From positions 62,001 to 126,000 of the forward strand of contig CAYQTL010000008.1 of assembly GCA_964420405.1 (NCBI GenBank): DNA of 64,000 nt, written 5' to 3'. Positions 31,778 to 40,157 of the stretch are shown piece by piece; within the stretch, counting starts at the first letter, position 1, and the number at the start of each line of letters is the position of its first letter. A program made the translations under genes and the position numbers. This stretch comes from CAYQTL01 sp964420405. GTDB lineage: Bacteria > Acidobacteriota > Thermoanaerobaculia > Thermoanaerobaculales > Sulfomarinibacteraceae. Below the pieces are notes generated by a model that was given only the letters and a program-made list of their open reading frames with translations, searched no databases and was not told the DNA's origin.

Positions 31778-32785
31778 TCAGACCCGGTTGCGCAGCATCA
31801 GCTCCTTGGGATGTGGCTCCAGGTACAGCTGGCCGAGGACGTACTCGACCCGGTGGCGCCGGACGTGGTGTCGCAGCAGCGTCACCGGCACGATCAGCGG
31901 CAGGAGACCGGCGCGGTAGTCCTCGATGAGCGTGACCATCTCCGCCTTCTCGGGCGGCGACAGGGCTCGCTTGAGGTAGCCGAGCACGTGGTACAGGACG
32001 TTGGCGTGCCTCTTGACGGTGGTCCGGGTCGCGAGGGTGCGGTGGAACTCGTCCTCGTAGCGCGCGAAAAGCTCGTCGTCGGCAATCCGCCCGGCCGACG
32101 CCACCAACCGGCCGCAACGTCGGTAGCCCGCCTCGTTGTGGGAGCTGAGCAGCAGCTTATGGGCGGTGTGGAACTCCACCAGCCGACCGCGGCGGAACCC
32201 GCGGCGGACGAGCATGCGCCAGCGGTGGCGACAGAAGATGCGCTCGATGAAGTTCTCCCGCAGCACCGGGTCGTTGAGCCGTCCCTCCTCCTCGACCGGC
32301 AGATGTGGCCACCGGTCCAGCAGCTCGCGGGCGTAGATGCCGACCCCCTGCTTGACCGCCATGCCGCTGTCGCTCCACAGCTTGACGCGCTCCATGCCGC
32401 ACGACGGCGAGGCGCGCTTGAGAACGTACCCGTCCAGGTCGACCTCGCGCAGCTCGGCGACCTTCCCCACCGAGTACGCACGCATCCGCTCGGTGAGGTC
32501 GAGCCCCGAGCGGGGCTCCACCAGACGCGGCGACTCCGGCTCTCCTTCGAGACGGATCGCCGGACGTGGGGTGCCGAGACCGATGTCCACCTCGGGACAC
32601 ACCGGGACCCATCGCACCCACCGGCCGAGGACGTCCGTCAGATAGCGGTCGTGCTTGTGCCCGCCGTCGAAGCGGACCTCCTCGCCGAGCAGGCATGACG
32701 AGATCCCGACCCGGATCTCCTCGTCGGCGTCATGCCACCGCCGCCACGCGGGCTCGCCACCGGCCATCGAGCTCAAGTCGTCCAT
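31778..32785 (-). CDS. DUF523-DUF1722 (YbgA-like) fusion protein
   Basis: A 335-residue protein. The first ~160 residues are DUF523 with its conserved cysteines: SSCLLGE, VPVCPEVDIGLGTPR and KRASPSCG. The rest is DUF1722, the YbgA domain: HTAHKLLLSSHNEAGYRRCGR and the VLYHVLGYLKR region. This fusion is widespread and often sits near photolyase or thiol-metabolism genes, but its reaction is unproven. Cysteine spacing suggests metal or Fe-S binding. ATG 32785 lies 8 bases after a TACAAT box; a later in-frame ATG (MAGGE) would trim six residues. Confidence 0.88.
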   Translation of the reverse strand: MDDLSSMAGGEPAWRRWHDADEEIRVGISSCLLGEEVRFDGGHKHDRYLTDVLGRWVRWVPVCPEVDIGLGTPRPAIRLEGEPESPRLVEPRSGLDLTERMRAYSVGKVAELREVDLDGYVLKRASPSCGMERVKLWSDSGMAVKQGVGIYARELLDRWPHLPVEEEGRLNDPVLRENFIERIFCRHRWRMLVRRGFRRGRLVEFHTAHKLLLSSHNEAGYRRCGRLVASAGRIADDELFARYEDEFHRTLATRTTVKRHANVLYHVLGYLKRALSPPEKAEMVTLIEDYRAGLLPLIVPVTLLRHHVRRHRVEYVLGQLYLEPHPKELMLRNRV

Positions 32786-32793
32786 GGCCCACG

Positions 32794-32799
32794 ATTGTA
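32794..32799 (-). promoter_or_regulatory. -10 box TACAAT, leaderless spacing
   Basis: One mismatch to consensus, 8 bases before the DUF523/DUF1722 ATG; no ribosome site. Confidence 0.45.
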
Positions 32800-32842
32800 C
32801 TCCCTTGGAAGCAGCTCGCAGGTCCGTGAACCGACCTGGCGC

Positions 32843-33514
32843 TCAGTACCCGGTACCTGTGTCGGTCTCGGTCTGACCCTCCATCTCGCCGGGATCCCCC
32901 TCGATCTCGCCGAGCATGACGATCCGACCACACGCCAGCCGGGCGCCGGCGTCGCCGGTCGGCTGGGTCGTGCAGTCGTCCTCGTCCTCGTGCAGGATGA
33001 CGGCGCGCCCGACCACCGACAGCTCGCCCCCGGCCAGGGTGAGGTTGTTCACCGTCAGCTCCAGAGTGCCGCCGCCGTCCTCGCCGATGACGATGTTGCC
33101 CAGGTCGCCCGAGTGGCGCTGGACCTCCGGCGGGCAGTCGTGGGGGAAACCGGCGGGTGCGAAGTGGCCGCCGGCCGAGGTGAAGTCGGGCGGCACGCAG
33201 TCACCCTCCTCGTGGATGTGGATGCCGTGCGGTCCCGGCGGCTCGACCCCGCTGACCACGGCCTCGATGTGGACGTCGTTGGACAGCTGGTCCTGGGTGA
33301 GAAGCACCCGGCCCACGGAGGCACCCTCGGCGTCGAGCAGCACCGCCTCGGCCCGGAGCGGCGGCGCCTCGCCGATGCCGATCGCGAGGTCCTCGGCGGT
33401 CTTCTCCACCGGGCCCATCTCCTCGGTCGGTTCCTCGCCCTGGGGAGCGCACCCCGTCGCAAGCGCCGCGACCACCATCATGTACATCGGAAGCTGCCAG
33501 GCTCTGATTCGCAT
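32843..33514 (-). CDS. sodC: Cu/Zn superoxide dismutase, lipoprotein
   Basis: A 223-residue exported dismutase that destroys superoxide outside the cytoplasm. The signal peptide ends in a lipobox (ALATGC), so it is membrane-anchored. Metal ligands are in HGIHIHEEGDC, GGHFAPAGFPHDCP, RHSGDLGNI and VILHEDEDDC; the structural disulphide pair and the active-site Arg (ARLACGRI) are kept. The mature N-terminal ~40 residues and the last ~20 are acidic and outside the fold. The ribosome site decides the start: GGGGAGG is 7 bases before ATG 33514 but only one base before the in-frame ATG at 33520. Confidence 0.94.
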   Translation of the reverse strand: MRIRAWQLPMYMMVVAALATGCAPQGEEPTEEMGPVEKTAEDLAIGIGEAPPLRAEAVLLDAEGASVGRVLLTQDQLSNDVHIEAVVSGVEPPGPHGIHIHEEGDCVPPDFTSAGGHFAPAGFPHDCPPEVQRHSGDLGNIVIGEDGGGTLELTVNNLTLAGGELSVVGRAVILHEDEDDCTTQPTGDAGARLACGRIVMLGEIEGDPGEMEGQTETDTGTGY

Positions 33515-33945
33515 GCTCATACCTCCCCGGACCTTCGGGCGGGCCCACCAGCATCGTGGAGGCGGACGAGGTGATCGCACAACGCCGGCGGCACCCAGCC
33601 CCCGATGGGGGATGCCACCAGCGACGGCGGGAGGACCGCGACCGACGGCCCGATCGCCGCCCGGCAGGCGATCGGAGCTCGAACCGGACCCGATCTCGGA
33701 GATCGCCACGGCCGGCCCCGGTGTCTCCGCCGCGACATCCCGTCCCGGCAGGCGGTCTCTGCACGCTGTCCCTGTCGCCGCATCGAGGCACGGACGTGGG
33801 CACGGACGCGGACGCGGGGGGCGGGACCGGGGGTGCGGCGCCACGGCGCGGCGTCCCACATCGCTGGCGCGGGCCTCCCAGGCACCGGTACTCTGCGAAG
33901 ACCGGTGGCGACACCCGAGCGCCGCCGCGACAGGAGGCACCTTCG
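33515..33945. other. Gene-free divergent spacer with repeat modules
   Basis: Between sodC and the VPS10-like gene. It holds second-family repeat modules around 33770-33820 and the ribosome sites of both genes; no clear -35/-10 pair was found. Confidence 0.5.
33770..33820 (+). repeat. Second-family intergenic modules
   Basis: CTGTCCCTGTCGCCG followed by CACGGACG units; GGGCACGGACGCGGACGCGG is identical to a stretch at 13458-13477, and the following GGCGGG is shared too. Confidence 0.6.
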
Positions 33946-36900
33946 ATGCGAATCGTCCATCCCTCCTCGACCCTGCTCGTCCTCGCTCTCGCACTCTCGG
34001 CCGCCGCGCCCGCCGCGCCTTCGGCCGAGCCGTCCGACGAGACCGATCACGGCCCGTTCGCCGGGCTCGAGCTGCGTCCGCTCGGTCCGGCGCTGATGTC
34101 GGGCCGGATCGCGGACATCGCGATCCACCCGGAGGATCCGGCGACCTGGTACGTGGCGGTCGGCTCGGGTGGGGTATGGAAGACCACCAACGCCGGCACC
34201 ACCTGGACACCACTGTTCGATGACCAGGCGTCGTACTCGATCGGCTGCGTGGCGCTCGACCCGACCAACCCCGAGGTGGTGTGGGTCGGTACCGGCGAGA
34301 ACGTCGGCGGCCGCCACGTCGGCTTCGGCGACGGGGTGTACCGCAGCGACGACGGCGGCTCGAGCTGGCGGCGGATGGGGCTGGAGCGCTCCGAGCACAT
34401 CTCGAAGATCCTCGTCGACCCCCGGAACCCGGACGTCGTGTGGGTCGCCTCCCAGGGTCCGCTGTGGTCGCCCGGCGGAGAGCGGGGCCTGTACCGCAGC
34501 GACGACGGCGGCGCCACCTGGAACCAGGTGCTCGGCGACGACGAGTGGACCGGGGTCACCGACGTGGTGATGGACCCCCGCGATCCCGACTCGCTGGTGG
34601 CCGCCACCTGGCAGCGCCACCGCACGGTGGCGGCCTACATCGGTGGTGGGCCGCGATCGGGCCTCCACCGGACCACCGACGGCGGCGCGACCTGGACGAA
34701 GCTCTCCGAGGGCCTGCCGAAGGGCAACCTCGGCAAGATCGGGCTCGCCATCTCACCCCAGCAGCCCGACGTGCTGTACGCCGCCATCGAGCTCGACCGG
34801 CGCACCGGCGGCGTCTGGCGCTCGGCCAATCGCGGCGCGAGCTGGGAGAAGCGTTCGGACATGGTGTCGGGCGGTACCGGCCCCCACTACTACCAGGAGC
34901 TGGTGGCGAGCCCCCACGCGTTCGACCGCATCTACCTGATGGACGTCAGGGTACGGGTCTCCGACGACGGCGGCAGGACCTTCCGGCGGCTCGGCAACGA
35001 GCACAAGCACAGCGACGACCACGCGCTGGCGTTCCATCCGACCGACGCCGACTGGCTGCTCGCGGGCACCGACGGCGGCCTCTACGAGAGCTTCGACCAC
35101 GGCGCCACCTGGCGGTTCGTGCCGAACCTGCCGGTGACCCAGTTCTACAAGGTCGCGATCGACGACCGGGTGCCGTTCTACTCGGTCTACGGCGGCACCC
35201 AGGACAACTCGACCCAGGGCGGTCCCGCCCGGACCGACACCGTCCACGGGATCCGGAGCTCGGACTGGTTCCTGACCCTGTTCGCCGACGGCCACCAGCC
35301 GGCGGTCGAGCCCGGCAATCCCGACATCGTCTACTCCGAGTGGCAGGAGGGCAACCTCGCCCGTCACGACCGCCGCACGGGTGAGATCGTCTACATCCAG
35401 CCACAGCCGGAACCAGATGCTCCCCCCGAGCGGTTCAACTGGGACTCACCGATCCTGATCTCGCCCCATGATCCGAAACGGCTCTACGTCGCCAGCCAGA
35501 GGGTGTGGCGCTCGGACGACCGCGGCGACTCGTGGCGGCCGGTGAGCCCTGACCTGACCCGCGACCAGGACCGCATGCTGCTCCCGCTGATGGGCCGGCA
35601 GTGGAGCTGGGACGCCCCGTGGGACCTGGTCGCCATGTCCGCCTACAACACCGTGACCTCGCTGGCCGAGTCGCCGCTCGTGGAGGGTCTCCTGTACGCC
35701 GGCACCGATGACGGGCTGATCCAGGTGTCGGAGGACGGCGGCGGGAGCTGGCGTCGGATCGAGGTCGGACGCCTGCCCGGCGTGCCCGCGACGGCGTTCG
35801 TCAACCACCTTCTGGCCGACCTGTTCGACCCCGACACTGTCTACGTGGCCCTCGACCACCACAAGACCGGCGACTTCGCGCCGTACGTCCTGCGCAGTAC
35901 CGACCGCGGCCGCAGCTGGAGCCCGATCGCCGGCGACCTCCCCGACCGCCACCTCGTGTGGCGGCTGGCCCAGGACCACCGCCGTCAGACGCTCCTCTTC
36001 GCCGGCACCGAGCTCGGCCTGTTCGTCACTCTGGACGGCGGTTCGAGCTGGCACGAGCTCGACGGCGGCGTCCCGACGATCCCGTTCCGCGACCTCGCGA
36101 TCCACCGCGAAATGGACGACCTCGTCGGCGCCACCTTCGGCAGGGGCTTCTACGTGCTCGACGACTACTCCTGCCTGCGCGAGGTCGAGATGGTCGACCT
36201 CGAGGCCGCCGCACTCCTCTGCCCGATCCGTGACGCCTGGTGGTACGTGCCGCGCCGGCCCCTCGGCGGCTCGGAGAAGGCGGACCAGGGCGCGTCGTTC
36301 TTCACCGCCCCCAACCCACCGTTCGGCGCCGTCGTGACCTACCACCTGGGCGAGCCCCTGGAGCGCCGTGCCGAGCGCCGCGCCCGTGACGAGGAGGGGC
36401 GCCGCGAGGCCGGCGAGGAGACGCCGTTCCCGGGTTGGGACGAGATCACGGAGGAGCTGCGGGAGACGGAGCCCACCGTGGTCGTGACGATCCGGGCCGA
36501 GGACGGCAGCGTCGTGCGCCGCCTGACCGGACCGTCCGGCGCGGGCTTCCACCGGGTCGCATGGGACCTGCGGTACGCCGACCCGTCGCCGGTGCTCGAC
36601 GCCGAGCAGGCGACCGAGGACCGCGACGAGGGACCCATCACCGGCGGCCCGCTCGCCCCGCCAGGTCGCTACACGGCGTCGATCGCGGCCCGGGTCGACG
36701 GCACGGTCACCCCGCTCGCGGGGCCGGTGGCGTTCGAGGTCGCGCGCCTCCGCGAGGGGACCCTCGAGGGTGCACCGCCGGCCGAGACCAGCGCCTTCGC
36801 GCGCCGTGTCGCCGAGGCCCAGCGCCGCTACGAGGCCGCAGGGGCCGCGGTCGGACCGCTGCTCGACCGCATCGAGCGGCTGCAGGTCGCGCTCGACCGG

Positions 36901-37263
36901 TCGCAGAACGACCCGGGGTCCGTCGGAGCCGATCTCGAGCGCCTCCGCGCCACGGTCCTCGACCTCGAGGAGGGGCTGGTCGGACCGAAGGCGCGGCGCG
37001 CGGTCGGCGAGGTCTACCCCCACTCTGTCCGCAGCCGGATCGACGCCGCGTCGACCGGGATCCGCTACTCGACCTACGGCCCGACGCCGAACCTCGAGCG
37101 GACCCTCGCCATCGCCGAGGAGCAGCTCGGTCGGGTGGCCGTGGCCCTCGACGCGATCCGGAGCCAGAGCCTGCCGGAGATCGAGGCCCGGGCCGAGGCC
37201 GCCGGCGCCCCGTGGACGCCCGAGCGACCGCTGCCGGGGGGTGTCCCGGCCAAAAATCCATAG
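33946..37263 (+). CDS. Exported VPS10/BNR-repeat (sortilin-like beta-propeller) protein
   Basis: A 1105-residue exported protein. After a signal peptide come two stacked beta-propellers with many BNR/Asp-box signatures: GVWKTTNAGTTWTP, GVYRSDDGGSSWRR, GLYRSDDGGATWNQ, GLHRTTDGGATWTK, VWRSDDRGDSWRP, VLRSTDRGRSWSP and LFVTLDGGSSWHEL. The first blade opens with LMSGRIADIAIHPEDPATWY, typical of the VPS10 proteins abundant in Acidobacteria and Bacteroidetes, sometimes called glycosyl hydrolases without proof. The C-terminal ~300 residues contain an Ig-like strand set and a helical bundle (QRRYEAAGAAVGPLLDRIER). Start ATG 33946 has a perfect AGGAGG 8 bases upstream. Role likely in binding or processing of extracellular polymers. 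Confidence 0.9.
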   Translation: MRIVHPSSTLLVLALALSAAAPAAPSAEPSDETDHGPFAGLELRPLGPALMSGRIADIAIHPEDPATWYVAVGSGGVWKTTNAGTTWTPLFDDQASYSIGCVALDPTNPEVVWVGTGENVGGRHVGFGDGVYRSDDGGSSWRRMGLERSEHISKILVDPRNPDVVWVASQGPLWSPGGERGLYRSDDGGATWNQVLGDDEWTGVTDVVMDPRDPDSLVAATWQRHRTVAAYIGGGPRSGLHRTTDGGATWTKLSEGLPKGNLGKIGLAISPQQPDVLYAAIELDRRTGGVWRSANRGASWEKRSDMVSGGTGPHYYQELVASPHAFDRIYLMDVRVRVSDDGGRTFRRLGNEHKHSDDHALAFHPTDADWLLAGTDGGLYESFDHGATWRFVPNLPVTQFYKVAIDDRVPFYSVYGGTQDNSTQGGPARTDTVHGIRSSDWFLTLFADGHQPAVEPGNPDIVYSEWQEGNLARHDRRTGEIVYIQPQPEPDAPPERFNWDSPILISPHDPKRLYVASQRVWRSDDRGDSWRPVSPDLTRDQDRMLLPLMGRQWSWDAPWDLVAMSAYNTVTSLAESPLVEGLLYAGTDDGLIQVSEDGGGSWRRIEVGRLPGVPATAFVNHLLADLFDPDTVYVALDHHKTGDFAPYVLRSTDRGRSWSPIAGDLPDRHLVWRLAQDHRRQTLLFAGTELGLFVTLDGGSSWHELDGGVPTIPFRDLAIHREMDDLVGATFGRGFYVLDDYSCLREVEMVDLEAAALLCPIRDAWWYVPRRPLGGSEKADQGASFFTAPNPPFGAVVTYHLGEPLERRAERRARDEEGRREAGEETPFPGWDEITEELRETEPTVVVTIRAEDGSVVRRLTGPSGAGFHRVAWDLRYADPSPVLDAEQATEDRDEGPITGGPLAPPGRYTASIAARVDGTVTPLAGPVAFEVARLREGTLEGAPPAETSAFARRVAEAQRRYEAAGAAVGPLLDRIERLQVALDRSQNDPGSVGADLERLRATVLDLEEGLVGPKARRAVGEVYPHSVRSRIDAASTGIRYSTYGPTPNLERTLAIAEEQLGRVAVALDAIRSQSLPEIEARAEAAGAPWTPERPLPGGVPAKNP

Positions 37264-37400
37264 CCAGCGGGCGTCTCGAGTCGGGAGCCGGGCTGCGGGA
37301 GTCCGGGTTCAGGTAACGGGCTGCGGTGCCTGGACCGCGGCGCGGTGTCGACCGGCGACGGGGAACCACACAGCGACACGCTGGGCGCTGTCCCTGACGC

Positions 37401-37449
37401 TGACGCCGCCTTCGAGCTGGCGATCATCGGGATCGGGATCGGGATCGGA
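37401..37449 (+). repeat. GGGATC tract with conserved flank
   Basis: CTGACGCCGCC...GGCGATCAT followed by three GGGATC units. Matches the complement of 5455-5503 at 44 of 49 positions, proving a shared origin rather than chance low complexity. Confidence 0.7.
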
Positions 37450-37580
37450 GCCGCGACCCCGCGGCGACCTGCGCGGCTCCCGGTCGCCACCGTCGCTGCC
37501 GCTGTCGCCGAGGCGGACCCTGTCGCTGCCATCTGCCGCTGTCCGCTGCATCGGCACGGACGCACCGACGCGGAGGCGGG
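37450..37580 (+). repeat. Second-family intergenic modules
   Basis: Shares a 20-base identical block and a following 17-base block with 13341-13397, then CTGTCGCTGCC-type hexamers, and ends in CACGGACGC and GACGCGGAGGCGGG like 13450-13482. Confidence 0.65.
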
Positions 37581-37595
37581 AGGGGTGGACGACCC

Positions 37596-38453
37596 CTACG
37601 GCTGCAGATGCACCTCGAAGAAGTCGAGCGTCCGCTGCCACGCGTCGGTGGCCGTCTCGGCCTGGTAATTGCGGCCCGAGGGGTTGGCGAACGCATGTCC
37701 GGCACCGGGGTACACCACGATCTCGGCATCGACCCCCAGATCCCGCAGCGTCGCCTCGAACTCGCGCACGTCCTCGACCGGGATGCCCTGGTCGGCCTCG
37801 CCGAACAGGCCGAGGACGGGGACCTCGAGGGTCGCCAGCCGCTCGCGGTCGGTGACCAGATGGCCGTAGTAGATCACCGCCGCGTCGAGCCGCTCGGGAA
37901 AGAGCAGCGCGGTGCGCAGCGACCACCCGCCGCCGAAGCACCAGCCGACGCTGCCGATCCGCGGGCTGCGGACGACGCCCTCGAGGTGGGCGTAGGCCTG
38001 GCGGAGGGTGTCCTCGGCCTGGGTATCGTCGACCGAGGTCATCAGCTCGCGCGCCCGCTCGGGCGCGTCGGCCGTCTCGCCGCCGTACAGGTCCACCGCA
38101 AGGGCGGCGTAGCCGGCAGCCGCCAGCTTGCGCGCCATCGTCCGGATGTTGTCGTTGAGCCCCCACCACTCGTGGATCACGATCACGCCGGGAGGCGGCT
38201 CGATCGCGTCGGCCGGCTGCGCGAGGTAGCCGGTCACCGGCGCGCCGCCCACCGTGGCGTACACCACCTCGCCGGTCTCGAGACCGGCTTCTCCGGGGTC
38301 CTCCGACATCGGGTTGGCGACCGGCGCGTCGTCCGCGTGCTCCGTCGCCATCCGCTCGGCATGGTCGGATCCGGCGTCGGGCTCCTGCGCCCCGCCGCAG
38401 GCGGCGAGCACCGTCACGCACAGCAGGACGGTGAAGCTCGTGTATCGGTGCAT
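37596..38453 (-). CDS. Dienelactone hydrolase family lipoprotein
   Basis: A 285-residue alpha/beta hydrolase with a lipoprotein signal (TVLAACGG). Mature residues ~60-285 are the dienelactone hydrolase fold: VIVIHEWWGLNDNI as the oxyanion strand, nucleophile Cys in VGWCFGGGW, Asp in FGEADQGIP and His in PGAGHAFANP. Classical members open dienelactones in chloroaromatic breakdown, but exported lipoprotein versions are common and their substrates unknown. GAGGAGG lies 6 bases before ATG 38453. A ~45-residue acidic, Met/His-containing linker separates lipid anchor and enzyme. Confidence 0.88.
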   Translation of the reverse strand: MHRYTSFTVLLCVTVLAACGGAQEPDAGSDHAERMATEHADDAPVANPMSEDPGEAGLETGEVVYATVGGAPVTGYLAQPADAIEPPPGVIVIHEWWGLNDNIRTMARKLAAAGYAALAVDLYGGETADAPERARELMTSVDDTQAEDTLRQAYAHLEGVVRSPRIGSVGWCFGGGWSLRTALLFPERLDAAVIYYGHLVTDRERLATLEVPVLGLFGEADQGIPVEDVREFEATLRDLGVDAEIVVYPGAGHAFANPSGRNYQAETATDAWQRTLDFFEVHLQP

Positions 38454-38599
38454 CGGCGGCCTCCTCTGCTCGAAGGTGTCCGGACCGGTCAACCCGTCCC
38501 TCCACGTCGCTGTTCCTTCCGTCCGCGCGCATGCCGGATCGGCCGACAGCGGCGGCACCGGCTCCGAACGGGTCGTCATCGCAACCGACCGGCGCCGAC

Positions 38600-40078
38600 C
38601 TACCCGCCCGCCGTCACCGCGTTGGTGAGCTCGTCGCCCCTCGCGCCCAGCAGGAACTCGCGGATGCTCCCGGCGGTGGTCTCGGCGATGGCGTCGAGGG
38701 CGTCCCTGGTGAGGAACCCCTGGTGGCTGGTGATGACCACGTTGGGGAAGGTCATCAGGCGCGCGAGCACGTCGTCGGTGATCACCCGGTCTGAGAGGTC
38801 CTCGAAGAAGTACCCGCTCTCCTCCTCGTAGACGTCGAGACCCGCCGCGCCGAGTCGGCCGCTCTTGAGCGACTCGATCATGGCGGCGGTGTCGACCAGC
38901 GCCCCGCGGCCGGTGTTGAGCAGCATCGCGCCGGGCTTGAGTCGGCTGAAACGCTCGGCGTCGAACATGTGGAACGTGTCGGGGGTCAGCGGCGCGTGGA
39001 GGCTGACGACGTCCGAGCGTTCCACGAGGTCGTCAAGCGACGTGAGCTCGACGCCGAGCTCGGCGGCGGCCGCCGGCTCCGGGTAGGCGTCGTACGCAAG
39101 CACGCGCATCCCGAAGCCACGCAGGATCTCCGCCAGGCAGCGGCCGATGGTCCCGAAGCCGACGATCCCGGCGGTCCGGCCGTGCAGGTCGAAGCCCTCC
39201 AGCCCGACGAGGCTGAAGTTGCCCTCGCGAACGCGGTTGAACGCCCGGTGCACCTTGCGGTTCAGGGTCAGCAGCAGCGCCACCGCATGCTCGGCGACAG
39301 CGTGCGGGGAGTACGCGGGCACGCGGACGACCGACAGCTCGAGGCGCGCGGCGGCCGCCAGGTCGACGTTGTTGTAGCCGGCGCAGCGCATGGCCACCAG
39401 CCCGACGCCGTCCCCGGCGAGCCGCTCGAGCACCGGCGCGGACAGGTCGTCGTTCACGAACGCACACACCACCGGATGCCCTGCGGCGAGACCGGCGGTC
39501 GCCGGCGACAGTCGCGGCTCGAGGAAACGAAGCTCGAGGTCGTCGCCGCGGTGGCACTCGAGGCTGCGGCGGTCGTACGGCTTGGCGTCGAAGACCGCGA
39601 CCGGCACGCGTCCCGGGTCGCCGGCGCGGGTCTGGAGCGCCGCCATCCGGCCGGTCTTCTCGCGCACCTTGGCGGCCAGGAACGCGATCAGAGACCGGGC
39701 GAGCTCGGGCTCCTCGTCCAGTGCCGACCGGAACGCCTCGCGATCGACGGTGACCAGACGCGACGCGCCGAGCGCCCGCAGCGTCGCCGAGCGGGTCTTG
39801 GCGACCGTCATGCTGGTGGTCCCGCCGACGTCCCCGGGCCCGAGCCGGCGCAGCGGAACGTCGACCCCAGAGGGATTGCGGCGGGACACCTCCAGCAGGC
39901 CCTCCGCGACCACGAACAGGCTGTCGCCCGGATCGTCCTCGCGGAACACCACCTCGCCCGGCGCCACCTCGCGCCACGACGCGGCGGCGGCGAGCCGGTC
40001 GAGGACGGAGTCGGCCAGCTCGCGGAACGGCGCCGCTCGTCGCAGCGCGGACATCAGGTCGCGATCGGAATGGTCCAT
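38600..40078 (-). CDS. Cyclic-nucleotide-binding-like domain fused to D-lactate dehydrogenase type enzyme
   Basis: A 492-residue fusion. Residues ~8-130 are a CRP/cNMP-type beta-roll (GEVVFREDDPGDSLFVVAEG), but the phosphate-binding stretch reads DVGGTTSMTVAKTRSATLRA, lacking the usual Gly-Glu. Residues ~165-492 are an LdhA-type 2-hydroxyacid dehydrogenase: catalytic Arg in RCAGYNNVDLAA, NAD motif GIVGFGTIGRCLAE, and catalytic His in TSHQGFLT, with the D-LDH-like SPHAVAEHAVALLL. It reduces pyruvate to D-lactate or a similar keto acid, probably under control of a small ligand. ATG 40078 is preferred because it precedes the sensor fold and leaves 79 bases of promoter space before divergent kynU. 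Confidence 0.88.
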   Translation of the reverse strand: MDHSDRDLMSALRRAAPFRELADSVLDRLAAAASWREVAPGEVVFREDDPGDSLFVVAEGLLEVSRRNPSGVDVPLRRLGPGDVGGTTSMTVAKTRSATLRALGASRLVTVDREAFRSALDEEPELARSLIAFLAAKVREKTGRMAALQTRAGDPGRVPVAVFDAKPYDRRSLECHRGDDLELRFLEPRLSPATAGLAAGHPVVCAFVNDDLSAPVLERLAGDGVGLVAMRCAGYNNVDLAAAARLELSVVRVPAYSPHAVAEHAVALLLTLNRKVHRAFNRVREGNFSLVGLEGFDLHGRTAGIVGFGTIGRCLAEILRGFGMRVLAYDAYPEPAAAAELGVELTSLDDLVERSDVVSLHAPLTPDTFHMFDAERFSRLKPGAMLLNTGRGALVDTAAMIESLKSGRLGAAGLDVYEEESGYFFEDLSDRVITDDVLARLMTFPNVVITSHQGFLTRDALDAIAETTAGSIREFLLGARGDELTNAVTAGG

Positions 40079-40157
40079 ACTCAGTGAATCGGGCCGGAGG
40101 CCCGTCGGAATTCCACCTTCGTCCGCCGCCGTCGGCGACCGCCCCGGGGAGCTCTCC

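Larger units (their letters stand above)
37264..37595. other. Gene-free convergent spacer filled with repeat modules
   Basis: From about 37390 to 37580 nearly every base belongs to one of the three repeat modules described under repeats. No terminator with a T-run. Confidence 0.55.
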
